Source: Yamagishiella unicocca (taxonomy: Eukaryota; Chlorophyta; Chlorophyceae; Chlamydomonadales; Volvocaceae). From it: a stretch of 64,000 nucleotides of DNA. Below, one piece after another: positions 37,783 through 48,653 of this stretch. The translations under genes were made by a program, and so were the position numbers. Location of the stretch: NCBI GenBank assembly GCA_003116995.1, contig BDSL01000042.1:682001-746000 (forward strand). The letters are read 5' to 3'. How positions within the stretch are numbered: the stretch's first letter is position 1; each line of letters begins with the position of its first letter. The notes beneath the pieces were generated by a model. The model worked only from the letters and a program-made list of their open reading frames with translations. It did no database searches and was not told the DNA's origin.

Positions 37783-39867
37783 GATACCGATGCGCCCTTC
37801 GGGCACCGCCACGGAGCAAAAGGAGCGCCGGAGGCGAGGCATGTGCAGCGGTTTGTACGCAACATTCCCATTGCTTCATTGGCACAACATCAGCGTGCTA
37901 TGCGTCCATTCTGTGGTGCTGAACGAAATGAGACTGCATGCGCGCGTGAGTGTGTGCTATTCGGGCCGGGCCACGGGCCAGCGATCTGACCCACCGGGCT
38001 GCTCGCGTGCTACCGCTCGCTCGCTCGGCGTGGCTGCATATGCAATTCGCTATCGAAGTGCCGAATGCAATGTGATGGCGTGCACACGTGAGGATGTGCC
38101 AGCGGGCTCCTTTCTGCTATCCGACCTGCCGGTCTGCCGCCCCATGTGTCTAGAGCGCGCTTTGCACACGACCCGACCCCCGGGGGAATCCCCATTTCGC
38201 GGCCGCACGGCCTCGCGCCACCTCCCTTCATGTATGATATGCCCGCACCGCACCCTCCCCGCCACCTCCCTTTATGTACGATATGCCCTGCACTGCACCT
38301 CCCCTGCCCACGCGGTGTTCGATGTTGCCGCCATGGTGCCGCCATGATCCCCTAGCCGCCCTGTAGTTGCACCCACCATCACACCGCACCGCCCGCCTCC
38401 GTTGTGCGAGGATCGTGCCTTCGTGCGGTGTGATTGTATGCGCGCATGAGTGTGTGCTAGTCGGCGCTTTCCTGCTTCCGGCGCCGGTCCGCCCACAGAT
38501 TTCCTCTCAGAAAAACATTACGAGCGGCCGCATACGAAATTTACTATTGATGTGCGGGATGTGTGGGGCCTGGGACGTGATTTCGCAGACCCGACCCCCC
38601 CCCCCCCCCCAACATCCCCATTACCCCAGTCGAGTTACCGGTTCTTTACCTGTAACCCCCCCAACATCCCCAATTCGTTGCCGCGCCTCCCTCCGTGCAC
38701 AAGATGCCGGCAAGCCGTGAGTGTTCCCCCCACACGGTGGCAGCCTTGATGCTCTAGCGCTGCACCGCCCACAACTGCGCTGCCACGATTGGGTACGACA
38801 CAATTGTCTGCGGATTTCTTGCCACGATCCCCTAGCCGCCCTGTAGCTGATCCCACCACCACTGCACCTCCCCTGCCCGCTGCGCCTCACTCCGTCCCAC
38901 GCGGTGTTTGATGTTTGAATAGTCTATTGTATTACACCTTCTTCCGTGCGGCCCTTCATTGCTGCATCGGTGCAGCATCAGTGTGCCCTGACCCTGATGC
39001 CCATCGTGTGATGCCTGTGGGTGCCCTGTAGTTGCACCCACCATCGCACTGCACCGCCCCCGCCTGCTGCGCCTCCGTCGCGCGGGGGGCGTGATGTTCG
39101 AGTATCCTATCTTATTATTCCTTCTTCCGAGCGGCTTGTTAAGGCCGCGTGTGTTCCGTACGGCGGTGAAAGAACCACCTCACGGCACGGAACCGCGTGC
39201 TCGTCTTAGCCGGCCCTCCTTAGCATGACTCTATTTCGCGCTGTATTTTATGCGAACCGTGCAGCTTCGATAGGGGCTGAAACGCCCCGCTCTCCGACGC
39301 GCGAAGGAGCGCCCACGTAAGCCCGCGCGCCGGCTCGCCCATTTCCTTTCCAATAAAACAGCAGACGGCGGTTGCAAATAGGATCCACTATTGGTCCATG
39401 AGATGCGTGCGGGCCGCAGCGCGACTCCGGCGATCCGACCCACCGGGCTGCCCACGCGCTACCGCTCGCTCGCGCGCCGTTTCCTCTCAGAAAAAATTAC
39501 GTGCGGCCGCATATGCAATTCACTATCGATGTGCGGGACGCGCGTGGGCCGGGGCGCGAGTTCGCAGACCCGACCCCCCGAACATCCCCATTTCGCGGCC
39601 GCGCGACGCCGCGCCGCCTCCCTCCGCGTACGATGTGCCGCCAAGCCGCGACGCTATTTATTTGTGAATTATCGCGAGCAGTCCCGACCTCCGAAGCGGC
39701 GCCAGTAAAATGCGGCGCGCGATGCTAGGTGTCTTCGCGATGCTCTATCGCTTTTTCGCCCAGCCCGGCCCCGCGGCCGCTCCGACGCCCCGCTCGTCCA
39801 GGTGCGCCGGCCTGATAGTGAGAAATAAGTGGCGCATGGGCGGCGACGTACCGCGAAAGCTCAAAGA
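37783..39867. repeat. Large tandem duplication, unit B (2085 bp)
   Basis: Near-exact second copy of unit A. It differs by about 52 extra bases near 38617-38670 (containing gagttaccggttctttacc), by C-run length and by a few substitutions near 39655. Its end abuts a further two-copy tandem repeat. Confidence 0.85.
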
Positions 39868-40113
39868 AATCCGCCGAGCACGCGTTCGTACCCGGCTCCG
39901 GCCCCCCCCCCACCGCAGGCCCTGTCCCACTCTGCAAACCCGAGAGGTTCCGTCGTAAACGACTCCACCCCTCGGAGTTTGCTCCGTGGCAAATCCGCCG
40001 AGCACGCGTTCGTACCCGGCTCCGGCCCCCCACCACCGCAGGCCCTGTCCCACTCTGCAAACCCGAGAGGTTCCGTCGTAAACGACTCCACCCCTCGGAG
40101 TTTGCTCCGTGGC
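39867..40113. repeat. Two-copy 124-bp tandem repeat
   Basis: Units 39867-39990 and 39991-40113 begin aaatccgccgagcacgcg and end ctcggagtttgctccgtggc. They differ mainly in the length of a C run. Confidence 0.85.
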
Positions 40114-41157
40114 AAAGAGCGCAGAACCGATCACTAGGATGCATACTTATGCGCAAACATATACACGTATACACGGCGACCTTCAGGCAGCAATGCAAGT
40201 CGGCACAAGGCTGACGACCTCCGAGCGGGCCGGCGCCCAACAGCGCTGAGGCCTTCGGCTGCCATTTTGATATCAAGGAAGTGCGGTACGACATCGTAGC
40301 CGAGCCGCTGGTCACACGGGGACATTTCTGCAGCACCCCTACGCGTCGCGACCACACGCCAAGTTCACAGGGACATGAAGGTCAAGGCAGCGCCTTTTCG
40401 CGGCCCACATATCATGACAAGTCTAGGTAAAGCAATTCAGACTCCCCTGTGCAACATTTCTCGACACCCCAGTTTTCCTAAAGAAACGCCCTGCGGGCCC
40501 TGCGGACACTCGACCGACGCATGCGGACGGCCAGCGGTTTCTACTTTAGACAATGTTTTGGGCCAGGAAATGGCGACAGCAATTGAATGGAAATCATCCG
40601 AGGCAAAACCAGCGCGCGCACCGCGTCGCAGCGATCGACCTTGGCCGTGCAGTGAAAACCTAACAAACCACCTGACCGATCGCCTCCTTAAGAGCATCAC
40701 AATACTAGGGGTACTATGCGAATGAGTGCTTTAGGAATTGCACCGCTGAGCTGTGCGTAGCGCCTACATCTTCACGTGCCTTGTGGACCAGGCACCAGAA
40801 ATATCACTTCGACAACAACTACAAGCCCCGCTGGGGCCACGGAACGAGACCTAGCCAGATGCTAGGTCCGCCAAGCATGCGCACTGCGCTTCGCAGCGCT
40901 TTCACCAAAGTAAACACAACAATACGCCAATGGTAATTGGTGGTTCCGCACTGGCTTGCCTGCACCCCAGTAGGGGTGCTGCTATTTTCCTAGGGAGACC
41001 ACCTGTCATCCTCCAATGACGGACAAGCTAGTGGGAGTCATTGCAAGCTACGCCGTTCCGAGGCTAAGACAACCCTCCAGGGATGGCCAGACGCTTGGCT
41101 TCGTTCTAGGGGCCTTACGGCGGCGGAGGCGCGGTGTCCCAAGTGGGGACGTTAGCA
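40114..41157. other. Region without recognisable features
   Basis: No frame here shows splice-supported coding or a known family. It is the 3' flank of the minus-strand repeat-exon copy ending at 41158. Confidence 0.4.
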
Positions 41158-41290
41158 TTACTTCTTGTATTCCGGCGAGTCAGATGGTGTATCGGGCCGC
41201 GGCGGCACGCGCTCCACCCCTGAGTTAGTCCTTGACGCGGCCCTTGAGGAGTCGGATGAGCTCGATGAGCTCGACGAGCTGGAGCTAGCA

Positions 41291-44200
41291 CTGCCGCTGG
41301 CAACGCTGGCCGGTACGCGGGCACCCTCAGCAGTTACGGCGACGGGCGCGAACCTCTCGTCTGCCTGCGACCTCAGGACAGGTGGGTGTGGTGGTCAAGA
41401 CAGGGAACGGTTTCTTGGATAAACGAAGGCATGTCGAACTGTGATTTCTAGATAAACGAAGGCATGTCAAACTGTGTACCGCAATTTTATGTAATATGTA
41501 ATGAATGAGCGTCCTGCGTAGGTCGCATTCAGCAGTACGTTTTTGGAACTCCTCCAGGCTCCTCCACTTCGTGTTACGACGCGGTCGGGCGGGCACGCGA
41601 GTGGGAGACGCGCCCTTATGCCGACACGGCAGGTGTTACCGTACCCGCATGACATCCAGCGAGGGTATTGCTGTAGGCGGTTTCGCTAGATGCATCGATC
41701 TGGTTTCGGACTCAGTTTACGACCTGACCCAGTTTACGAGCTGCTCACGCACACTAGCACAATAGTCACGTGACTTAAGGATACACGGTTTACTCCTAGC
41801 GATCCAACGACCCGACAGGTCGAGTCCGTACAGTCCTAACAGGACGTCGTCATCCAAATCCGTCATCCTAACCCCACAGCTTCCAAAGGCATGCACGTTT
41901 CCCTTGCTCGGGTACGTCGGCACAGGCCACTACGCCGACTTACATCCGCATCTGGTTTGGCGTTTACTAGGTGCTTGGACGAGGACTTGGAGGAGCGCGC
42001 GAAAGAGATGCTGCCGTGGAAGCTGCCGAGTCCGTCCGCTCCGCTAGTTCCCTTGCCCTGCTTGCTGGCGTCCGCCTGCAGGAACAGTTTACCCAGACTT
42101 TTAACGCCGCCGTTTCGCGCTCAGAGCTATCTTCCACCTACTCAGCGCATGTACGGCCATAAAAGGCTTCCGTCCTGTTTTTTAAGCACAAACACGTCCC
42201 TGTGCTGCCGACTTGGATGCAGTTGACCCGCAGGACGGTCTTTTGATGTTAACTCGGAAAACTTCTAATGAGTCATAAAGCCTACCTCTGAATCCGGTGT
42301 GGTCTTCGCAGCTGCTGGTGGAGTGTTCTTGGACGTGCGAACGCTCGTGTAGCTGCCAGCAACGCTAGCGGGCTTCTCGAAACCACCGTAGGTTGATGCC
42401 GGTGGCGTTGTCTTGGAGGTGTGCACACTCCTGAGGCTGCCAGCAACACTGGGGGCCTTGCCGACATCGCCCATGTCCGATTGTCGCGGCGTGGTCTTGT
42501 TGGCGGTGTGCGCACTCCGGGCGCTCCCAGCGATGCTGGCAGGCCGGCCATTCGTCGAAAGGGGGAACTCACTCTCGTCATCCTGCGCAGCCAGGCAAGT
42601 CAAAACTCCCAATCGTCAGGCGCTAGGCAAATAGGTAAGAGCGTGGAGAGCAAGTTGCGCGAATAATGCCTTGAACAAGACACATAATAAATGGTGCGCA
42701 GTACCAGGTGCCACACTGGATGCGGCCGATGCCACAAATCTCTTTGTCAGCAGAGCTAGATAACAACAGATTATCGGACGCATACTGTTATAGGGACCGG
42801 CAGGCGTTAGCAAACGTACCGAATCGCGTTTGGCCTTTGCAAGAGCCGCCGATGCGTCTGGCGTTGTCCTGGAGGAGGGGGCGGTCGTGAAGCTGCCAGC
42901 GGCGACGGCGGGCCTGTCAGAGCCACCGTAGGTTGATGCCGGCGGCGTAGTCTTGGGGCTGTACCCACCCCTGAAGCTGTTGGCCACGCTGGGCGCCTTA
43001 TCAGCACCAACACCTCCATACGTCGTTACCGGCCTGGAGCTGTGAGCACTGTGGGCGCTGCCGGCCACGCTGGCGGGTCGACCATTGGTTGGGAGACTGA
43101 ACTCCTTCTCGTCCGCCTGCGCAGCCAGACAGATAGCCCCGGGTGTGATGACTAAGTCGGCAACTCGTGCTTGGGGACGGATACACAGTTCACACCACCT
43201 GGCGCTGCAAAAGACATTGACCGAGGTATATACACCCCATAGCCATTACGGTTACATGACTGTGTTTGCGGTTTGTTCTGTCCACTACAAGCGGCAGCAA
43301 CTGACCTCAGAGTCTTGTTTGGCCTTGGCCGGAGCCGCTGACGCCTCTGCAGTAGTCCGGGAGGTGCGCACGCTCGTGAAGGACGCATTGACACTGGGCG
43401 CCTTGTCGGGAGCGCCGTAGATTGAGGCCGGCGGCGTCGTCTTGGGCGTTTGCGCATTTTTAAAGCTGTTGGCGGCACTGGGCGCCTTGTCGGCATCACC
43501 CATGTATGATGGCCGCGGCGTGGTCTTGTTGGAGGTGTGATCACTCCGGGCTGGGGCCCCAAAACCGGACTCGGATGCCAGAGGTGTGGCCCTGGGTGAG
43601 CGTGTGAGGCTGCCAGGTCCGCCCGGCCGGTCGGCATCGCCAAAGTCAGTTGTTTGCTTTGTGTGCCTGGAAGTGGCGGCACTTGTGGAAGTGCCAGACA
43701 CGCTGGCTGGCCCAGCTGCCACGCCAGCTGCAATCGTGGCGAGATCGTCTTGGTCGTCCTGCACACGCAACCGCAATAGAGTCGGCCGAGCAGTTTAGAC
43801 ATTTTGAATATCTATGCCATAGAATCACGTGCCGTCTGTTACGCAACGTTATGTGAACTAACGTGAGTGATGTGTTATGCCATCTGCATGATACATGGTA
43901 AAGTCGCGTCTGCTTCATGTCAAACGTACATAACAAGAGCTGTTTAACAACCCATCGCCACTGGCAAACTAACCGTTGATGCACGTGACATCAACTTGCT
44001 CGACTTGTCACTCTTAACGCTGCCCGCAACGCTGGCAGGTCCACCGTAGTTTGATTGCCGCGGGGTGGTGTGCAGACTCTTGACGCTGCCCGCAATGCTG
44101 GCAGGCACGCCAACATTGGACGGCGCCGGTGTAGGCTTGGCCACGCTGCCCGCAATGCTGGCAGGTGCACCGTAGTTTGATTGCCGCGGGGTGGTGTGCA

Positions 44201-45115
44201 GACTCTTGACACTGCCCGCAATGCTGGCAGGCACGCCAACATTGGACGGCGCCGGTGTAGGCTTGGCCACGCTGCCCGCAATGCTGGCAGGTGCACCGTA
44301 GTTTGATTGCCGCGGGGTGGTGTGCAGACTCTTGACGCTGCCCGCAATGCTGGCAGGTGCACCGACGTTGGACGGCGCAGGTGTGGTCTTGGCCACGCTG
44401 CCCGCAATCTTGCTGCCCACGTTTGACGCTGTCGGTGTGCTTTTGGCTGAGCCAGCGGTATCTGGAGCCAAGATGTTGGCATAGTTTTCCAATTCAAAAT
44501 CCGCCTGCACAACCCGATAAGATAGGTCAGCGACTGGGCCGGGTAGGTAAGCATTGAGGACGCAATGTGCTGCGGGCATTCGCTTCGCATGCTTTCCACG
44601 TCGCGCTTTATATTTTGTGCACGGCAAACGAGCAACACCCAGCAGACCCATCCAGCGGCCACTGCGCAGACCCACCTCCGACGTGGCGCTCGTCTTGCCA
44701 GCAAGGACGGATCCTGGCGGTGTGGTCTTGTTAGTCCGCGTGCTGCCGATAACACTGCCAGCAGGTGCAGGAGCATCGCCGCCGCCGACGTTCACCTGAT
44801 GAAGGGTCGGCAGTGCTATGCATCAGACGCAAGCCCGGTCTTGGGGTGCATACGCCTCGGGGTATTTCATGTCCCCCAACCATCCAGCACGAGGACGTCA
44901 TTTGCGTATTTTACTATTCTTGCCGTGAATGGATGCTATCACGATAACTACCGTAAAGCCAATGGATTTACGGTAACTGCAGTAATGCCAACGGAATCCA
45001 ACAGCCTACCTCTGACGCTGCTTTGGCTGGGATAGATTTGAGCGAACCGATGCTGACGATGCTGTCGCTGTGGCTGCCGCCGCCAATGGCTGCGTTGCCG
45101 CCTGTGTTGCCATCC
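41291..45115. repeat. 3.8-kb duplicated segment, left copy (matches 48922-52793)
   Basis: Exons and introns are nearly identical to 48922-52793 with scattered substitutions and small indels, for example an extra stretch near 52165-52208 in the right copy. Both edges are sharp: ctgccgc/ggcaacgctgg on the left and gttgccatcc on the right. Confidence 0.9.
41418..41476. repeat. 33-bp tandem repeat, two copies
   Basis: The unit begins gataaacgaaggcatgtc and is doubled in the last intron of the repeat-exon gene. The same doubling exists in the right copy near 49050-49105. Confidence 0.7.
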
Positions 45116-45934
45116 GCGCACTACCAAGCAGCAGGCCTCCCGTCCCCATGTGCCGCCCCACTCTGCTCCGTCGTCCGAGAAGCCGCTCGACGCACCCTCA
45201 CTACCCGCCACCGGCACCGAGCAGACGTCTCTTGGGCAGACGTGCAACAACTCTTGACCCATCACATTCCTCTAACCGGACCCGAACCCTCGCTGGAGGT
45301 TCGCATGCATGTTACCTGTGTGCTGCTCTGCTTTACCGGTCTGCTCCATTTTGACGACCTGTCGCGGATCCTGGTACACCACGATTTGCTCCGCATCTAA
45401 CCCGGTGACAGAGCAGAAATCTACTTGTGGCGTGGCAAGACCGACCAGCGCGCAGAAGGCGCCACTGTCACCATCGGTTGCACCGGCGGGGCCCACTGCC
45501 CGGTGGGCCTTCTTACCGCCCTGCTTTCCGCTGGTGCATACCAACGCCAGCCTCGGCGAATCCTCACAGCAGGGCACTGGGCCGACGCCGAGGATGTCGG
45601 CCCCCTCCTACGCCGAGTCGTGCAGACACAGGGCGGGCGCCAGGTGCTGGAACTGACCTCCGTTCCCCTACCGGGCTGCATTCCCGCCCTCCCCTACGCC
45701 GATTTTCTGCGTCACGTCAACTCACTTTTCCAGTCTGCAGAAGTCGCTAAGCGTATCGGACTCCACGCGTTCCGCTCAGGTGGCGCCTCCGCGGCGGTGA
45801 ATGCGGGAGCCGATCGGGCCCTTGTTCAGAAGCTGGGCCGTTGGAAGAGCGCAGAGGTTTTCGAGCAACGTTACGCCAAGGACAGCGTAAGTGTCCGCCG
45901 CCAGCTGACGGCCCGCATCACGGGCCCCACCTAA
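45116..45934 (+). pseudogene. Tyrosine recombinase C-terminal part with an in-frame stop
   Basis: One frame reads VSWADVQQLLTHHIPL, CFTGLLHFDDLSRI, then a TAA at 45398-45400, then EIYLWRGKTDQ and on to the recombinase box. That box shows HAFRSGGAS (His and Arg of the catalytic set), LGRW (Trp at the usual His/Trp position) and a tyrosine in EQRYAKDS. The first catalytic arginine, expected in the TGLR-like box, seems replaced (TGLLHF). The stop and this substitution indicate an inactive enzyme. The N-terminal part is missing. Confidence 0.65.
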
Positions 45935-45966
45935 TGAGATGCACAGCGGGTTCTTTCAAGGACTGT

Positions 45967-46167
45967 CATCACTGTCGGCCACTAGTGCAATCTCAATATG
46001 GGTGGGTGTCGGGGGCGTGCGTCTTTCTATTATTTTATGGATTTTGTGTCTCCGAAGGGGTGGCTGGGATCTGAGTGCTGGCCTCTACACCGGGTGGCTG
46101 GGATCTGAGTGCTGGCCATTCGACCCCTTCTTCTGCTGTAACGCGATACGGCAGTAATGAGCAATAA
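45967..46167 (+). repeat. Split direct repeat, left copy
   Basis: It starts catcactgtcggccactag and ends cagtaatgagcaataa. It is nearly identical to 46388-46588 (offset 421). Inside, a unit gggtggctgggatctgagtg is itself doubled. Confidence 0.85.
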
Positions 46168-46387
46168 GACATGGCTTATCGAGTGAAGTATGAATGAGAT
46201 AAGGCTGTTTATTGCGAATAAACTGCCGTGGCGTGCAGGTGTCCAGCGCATGGTGCGGGTACGACGACTGGTACGGCGACTGGTGGCTGGCTGCTGCTTA
46301 GGTTGCGCGCCTGCCTGTTCTCAGTATCTGCCGTTGTGCTGATAGTACCAAAGAGCCGTGTCCCTCTGCCGGGACGGCGGCCTCTAA

Positions 46388-46588
46388 CATCACTGTCGGC
46401 CACTAGTGCAATCTCAATATGGGTGGGTGTCAGGGGCGTGCGTCTTTCTATTATTTTCTGGATTTTGTGTCTCCGAAGGGGTGGCTGGGATCTGAGTGCT
46501 GGCCTCTACACCGGGTGGCTGGGATCTGAGTGCTGGCCATTCGACCCCTTCTTCTGCTGTAACGCGATACGGCAGTAATGAGCAATAA
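46388..46588 (+). repeat. Split direct repeat, right copy
   Basis: Second copy of the 201-bp repeat, differing at a few positions (for example tcaggggc instead of tcgggggc). The 220 bp between the copies are unique. Confidence 0.85.
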
Positions 46589-46593
46589 CCGCC

Positions 46594-48652
46594 GACAGGC
46601 GATGGCCAACGGCGGACTGAGTCATCGCCACGATTGCATGCAAGCTTGCATCCAGATTCAACCATGTAACCAACTAATATCTCGACACAAATTGGGATTC
46701 CATAACTCCTCAAATGGCATGAAGATCACCGAACACCAATGGCGACCAGCGTTACCAACTTACCTGCCCTCGTTTTCCTTCGGGCCGGAGCGCAAGGCAG
46801 CTCCGTAGCTGCCCTCGCAGCGGCCAGCAGGGCCGCAGCAGCCCTTAATGGCGCCTCTTTCATTACGCATGGAAAGGGAAATGGCTTCATCGCATCGGCT
46901 GGCGCTGGCGGCAACGCTTCCGTTCCGGCGGGCAGCACTCCAGGAGCCCTAGCAGCAGGCGCCGACAAAGGCCCGCCTTACACAAGACCGATTCACGCGG
47001 CTGGAGGCGTAACGGTTACAGTGGGTTCCAGACCAAGAGGTAGAACCATCGGGCGCATCGCCTGACACTGAACAAGACGGAGGAAACAAATACCGACATG
47101 CACCGAAACAAAGGCAAACCACCAGAACACCAAGTTGACAGGCCGTAGGCATACAGAGCAGCAGCCAGCACCCCAGGGGGAATTTGCACTAGAGGCTCCC
47201 CTATCAGGAACTGGCCGCCAACCAACCTAACAGCCCAGCACCCGACGAACCAGTGAAGCGCCGCAACGATGCAAACATCGGAACCCGCCACCTCTCATCC
47301 CATAAGGCACGGACCCCTAGCAGGGCTCAACACGCTTATATAGCCAGAAAGTATGAAGCACGGGAAACCCCGCTCCCTAAGACAACCCGAGCCGATCAGG
47401 AATCCACCAGTACCTCAGCCGGTCCCCCGCACACAAGGCGATTGGCGACAACCCGCAAGAAAGGATGCCGAGGCCCCACTGCATCCCAGCCTTTCTGGGG
47501 AAGCCCCAGCGCAGCAAAGCCCCTCAAAAGGGCCCAAAACTCCACCACTCCACGGCGAACGGCGCGATCCAGAAGACCACTACCCGGAGTAAGAGGGGGA
47601 CCACCAGCCCCCGCCCTTTTCAAGGCCGCGGCCATAAAACGGCGCCCCACCTCCATGGCAGTAATAGCCGCCAGGACTACGACATCCCAGACGCAGGACT
47701 GTACCCCGATAGGTGCTTGCACCAACCAAACTTGCGCCCGTGTCACCCCTGCACCGAGCTGGGTCTCGAGTTGGGCAGTCACTGCTTGAGCCACCGGGCA
47801 GAACCAAAAGTGGTGTAAGCGGGGGGTACCCGCCCCTGAAGACTCTCCAGCCGGCACACCGCACCCACAAGGGGCTGCTGCTGCCGTCCGCATATGAGAG
47901 TTCCCGAGGAGGGGGATCCCAATGTGGTGAAGAAGGCACCCACTCGCGGGCTACTGGGGCGCGCTGCGCTCCTTCAAGCGCGAACCGCGGCGTCGCGACC
48001 CATGGGTCAGCAGCACGGCCTGCGCTGCAGGTAAAAGGCACCGCCGTGGGCTTTACAGCACATCCGGGCTGCCATTGTCCCTCTCGTTCCATTCGTTGCC
48101 GATTTCTGCGCGCCCTTATAACAACGCGCCCATGACTTGTTCAGCGCGGAAAGCGACTTCAGACCCGGTCCGCGCCCTCGCTATCACCTGCAGCTGCGGC
48201 AGCTGCGGCGGCTTCGCTGCCGCCACCGCGCCTGGCTGCCCAGCCGGAATCGCATCGCCTAGCCGCAGCGGCCCTCGCTGGGGAGTGCGGCACTGGCAGC
48301 TTCCCAGCACCCAGGCCCCCTCCTCACGCCGACAGGCGTCCTCCTTCGAGCCGCCCTGGGACTCGCACGGCGAGTGGCACACGTTCCCGCCACCACCCGG
48401 CTCCGGCCACAGCTCACCCGGCCTCGGAGGCATGCCCCCCAGCCATGGCCCCGGGCCGGGCCTTCCCATCGCGCCGACCGGCGCAGCGGCGCCGCTGCAG
48501 CGGCCGGACCGGCTGGGGCCGGCGCTCATGGCTGACCCCGTTAACATTGCCGCGGACCACGAGGTAAGATGAGTTGAGGTGTGGAGGCACCGCTGCCCGC
48601 CTGGCGAGGAACGGGGGGGACCTCCTCGGCTACCTCGTACAACACACAGAGT
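46594..48652 (+). pseudogene. Partial copy of the helical-repeat gene (exons 1-2), broken by a retroelement
   Basis: Matches 30776-31930. The start codon (46739) and transit-peptide part (MATSVTNLPALVFLRAG) are intact. After IHAAGG the frame is interrupted by the insertion at 47010-47918. Beyond it, the rest of exon 1, the intron and exon 2 (to about 48565, HGPGPGLPIAPTG) follow. All helical-repeat exons are missing, so no functional protein of this family can be made. Confidence 0.85.
47010..47918 (-). mobile_element. 5'-truncated non-LTR retrotransposon
   Basis: The 909-bp insertion is defined by comparison with the uninterrupted copy at 30776-31930. On the minus strand it encodes the C-terminal part of an ORF2-like protein with a zinc-knuckle-like segment (HHFWFCPVAQAV), as found after the reverse transcriptase in L1/Dualen-type elements. 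No reverse transcriptase core is left. The low-coordinate end matches the tails at 33121 and 35577, which marks it as the 3' end. Target-site duplication is at most one or two bases. Confidence 0.65.
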
Positions 48653-48653
48653 A

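Larger units (their letters stand above)
41158..45115 (-). pseudogene. 5'-truncated copy of the modular repeat-exon gene
   Basis: Exons: 45115-45009 (cut), 44795-44676, 44504-43974, 43758-43306, 43116-42820, 42582-42286, 42075-41944, 41364-41158, all phase 0. The protein consists of repeated short units such as PASIAGSVKSLHTTPRQSN, PTPAPSNVG and TSKTTPPASTYGG. The last exon begins ADERFAPVAV and ends in a serine run and a Pro/Asp/Ser tail (PRPDTPSDSPEYKK). Seven exons are open and match the copy at 48654-54588, but the upstream exons are missing: sequence identity stops at 45115, where recombinase-element sequence begins. Expression would need a new promoter. The serine tail is probably the original C-terminus of the family. 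The function is not recognised; the composition suggests a disordered, possibly phosphorylated or wall/matrix-type protein. Confidence 0.6.
45116..46588 (+). mobile_element. Decayed tyrosine-recombinase retroelement with split direct repeats (DIRS/PAT-like)
   Basis: It contains a tyrosine-recombinase reading frame followed by two 201-bp direct repeats separated by 220 bp. Split direct repeats together with a tyrosine recombinase are the mark of PAT-type DIRS elements, to which the Chlamydomonas TOC elements are related. Reverse transcriptase and gag parts are absent, so this is a 3' remnant. It begins exactly where the left repeat-exon copy is cut and ends five bases before the duplicated helical-repeat exons. 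Confidence 0.6.

Noticed and set aside
35752..39867. Frames repeated identically in both 2-kb units (for example 35675-36316 and 37790-38347)
   Set aside because: Identical only because the DNA is duplicated. They show no protein-like composition, splice pattern or homology.
40375..40725. 117-codon plus-strand frame
   Set aside because: No family, no splice support and ordinary length for chance in this composition.
41794..41902. Possible extra minus-strand exon reading MTDLDDDVLLGLYGLDL
   Set aside because: It has usable splice borders but ends in phase 1, which does not fit the phase-0 last exon. Splicing 41944 directly to 41364 keeps the frame and the acidic-cap pattern. It remains a possible alternative exon.
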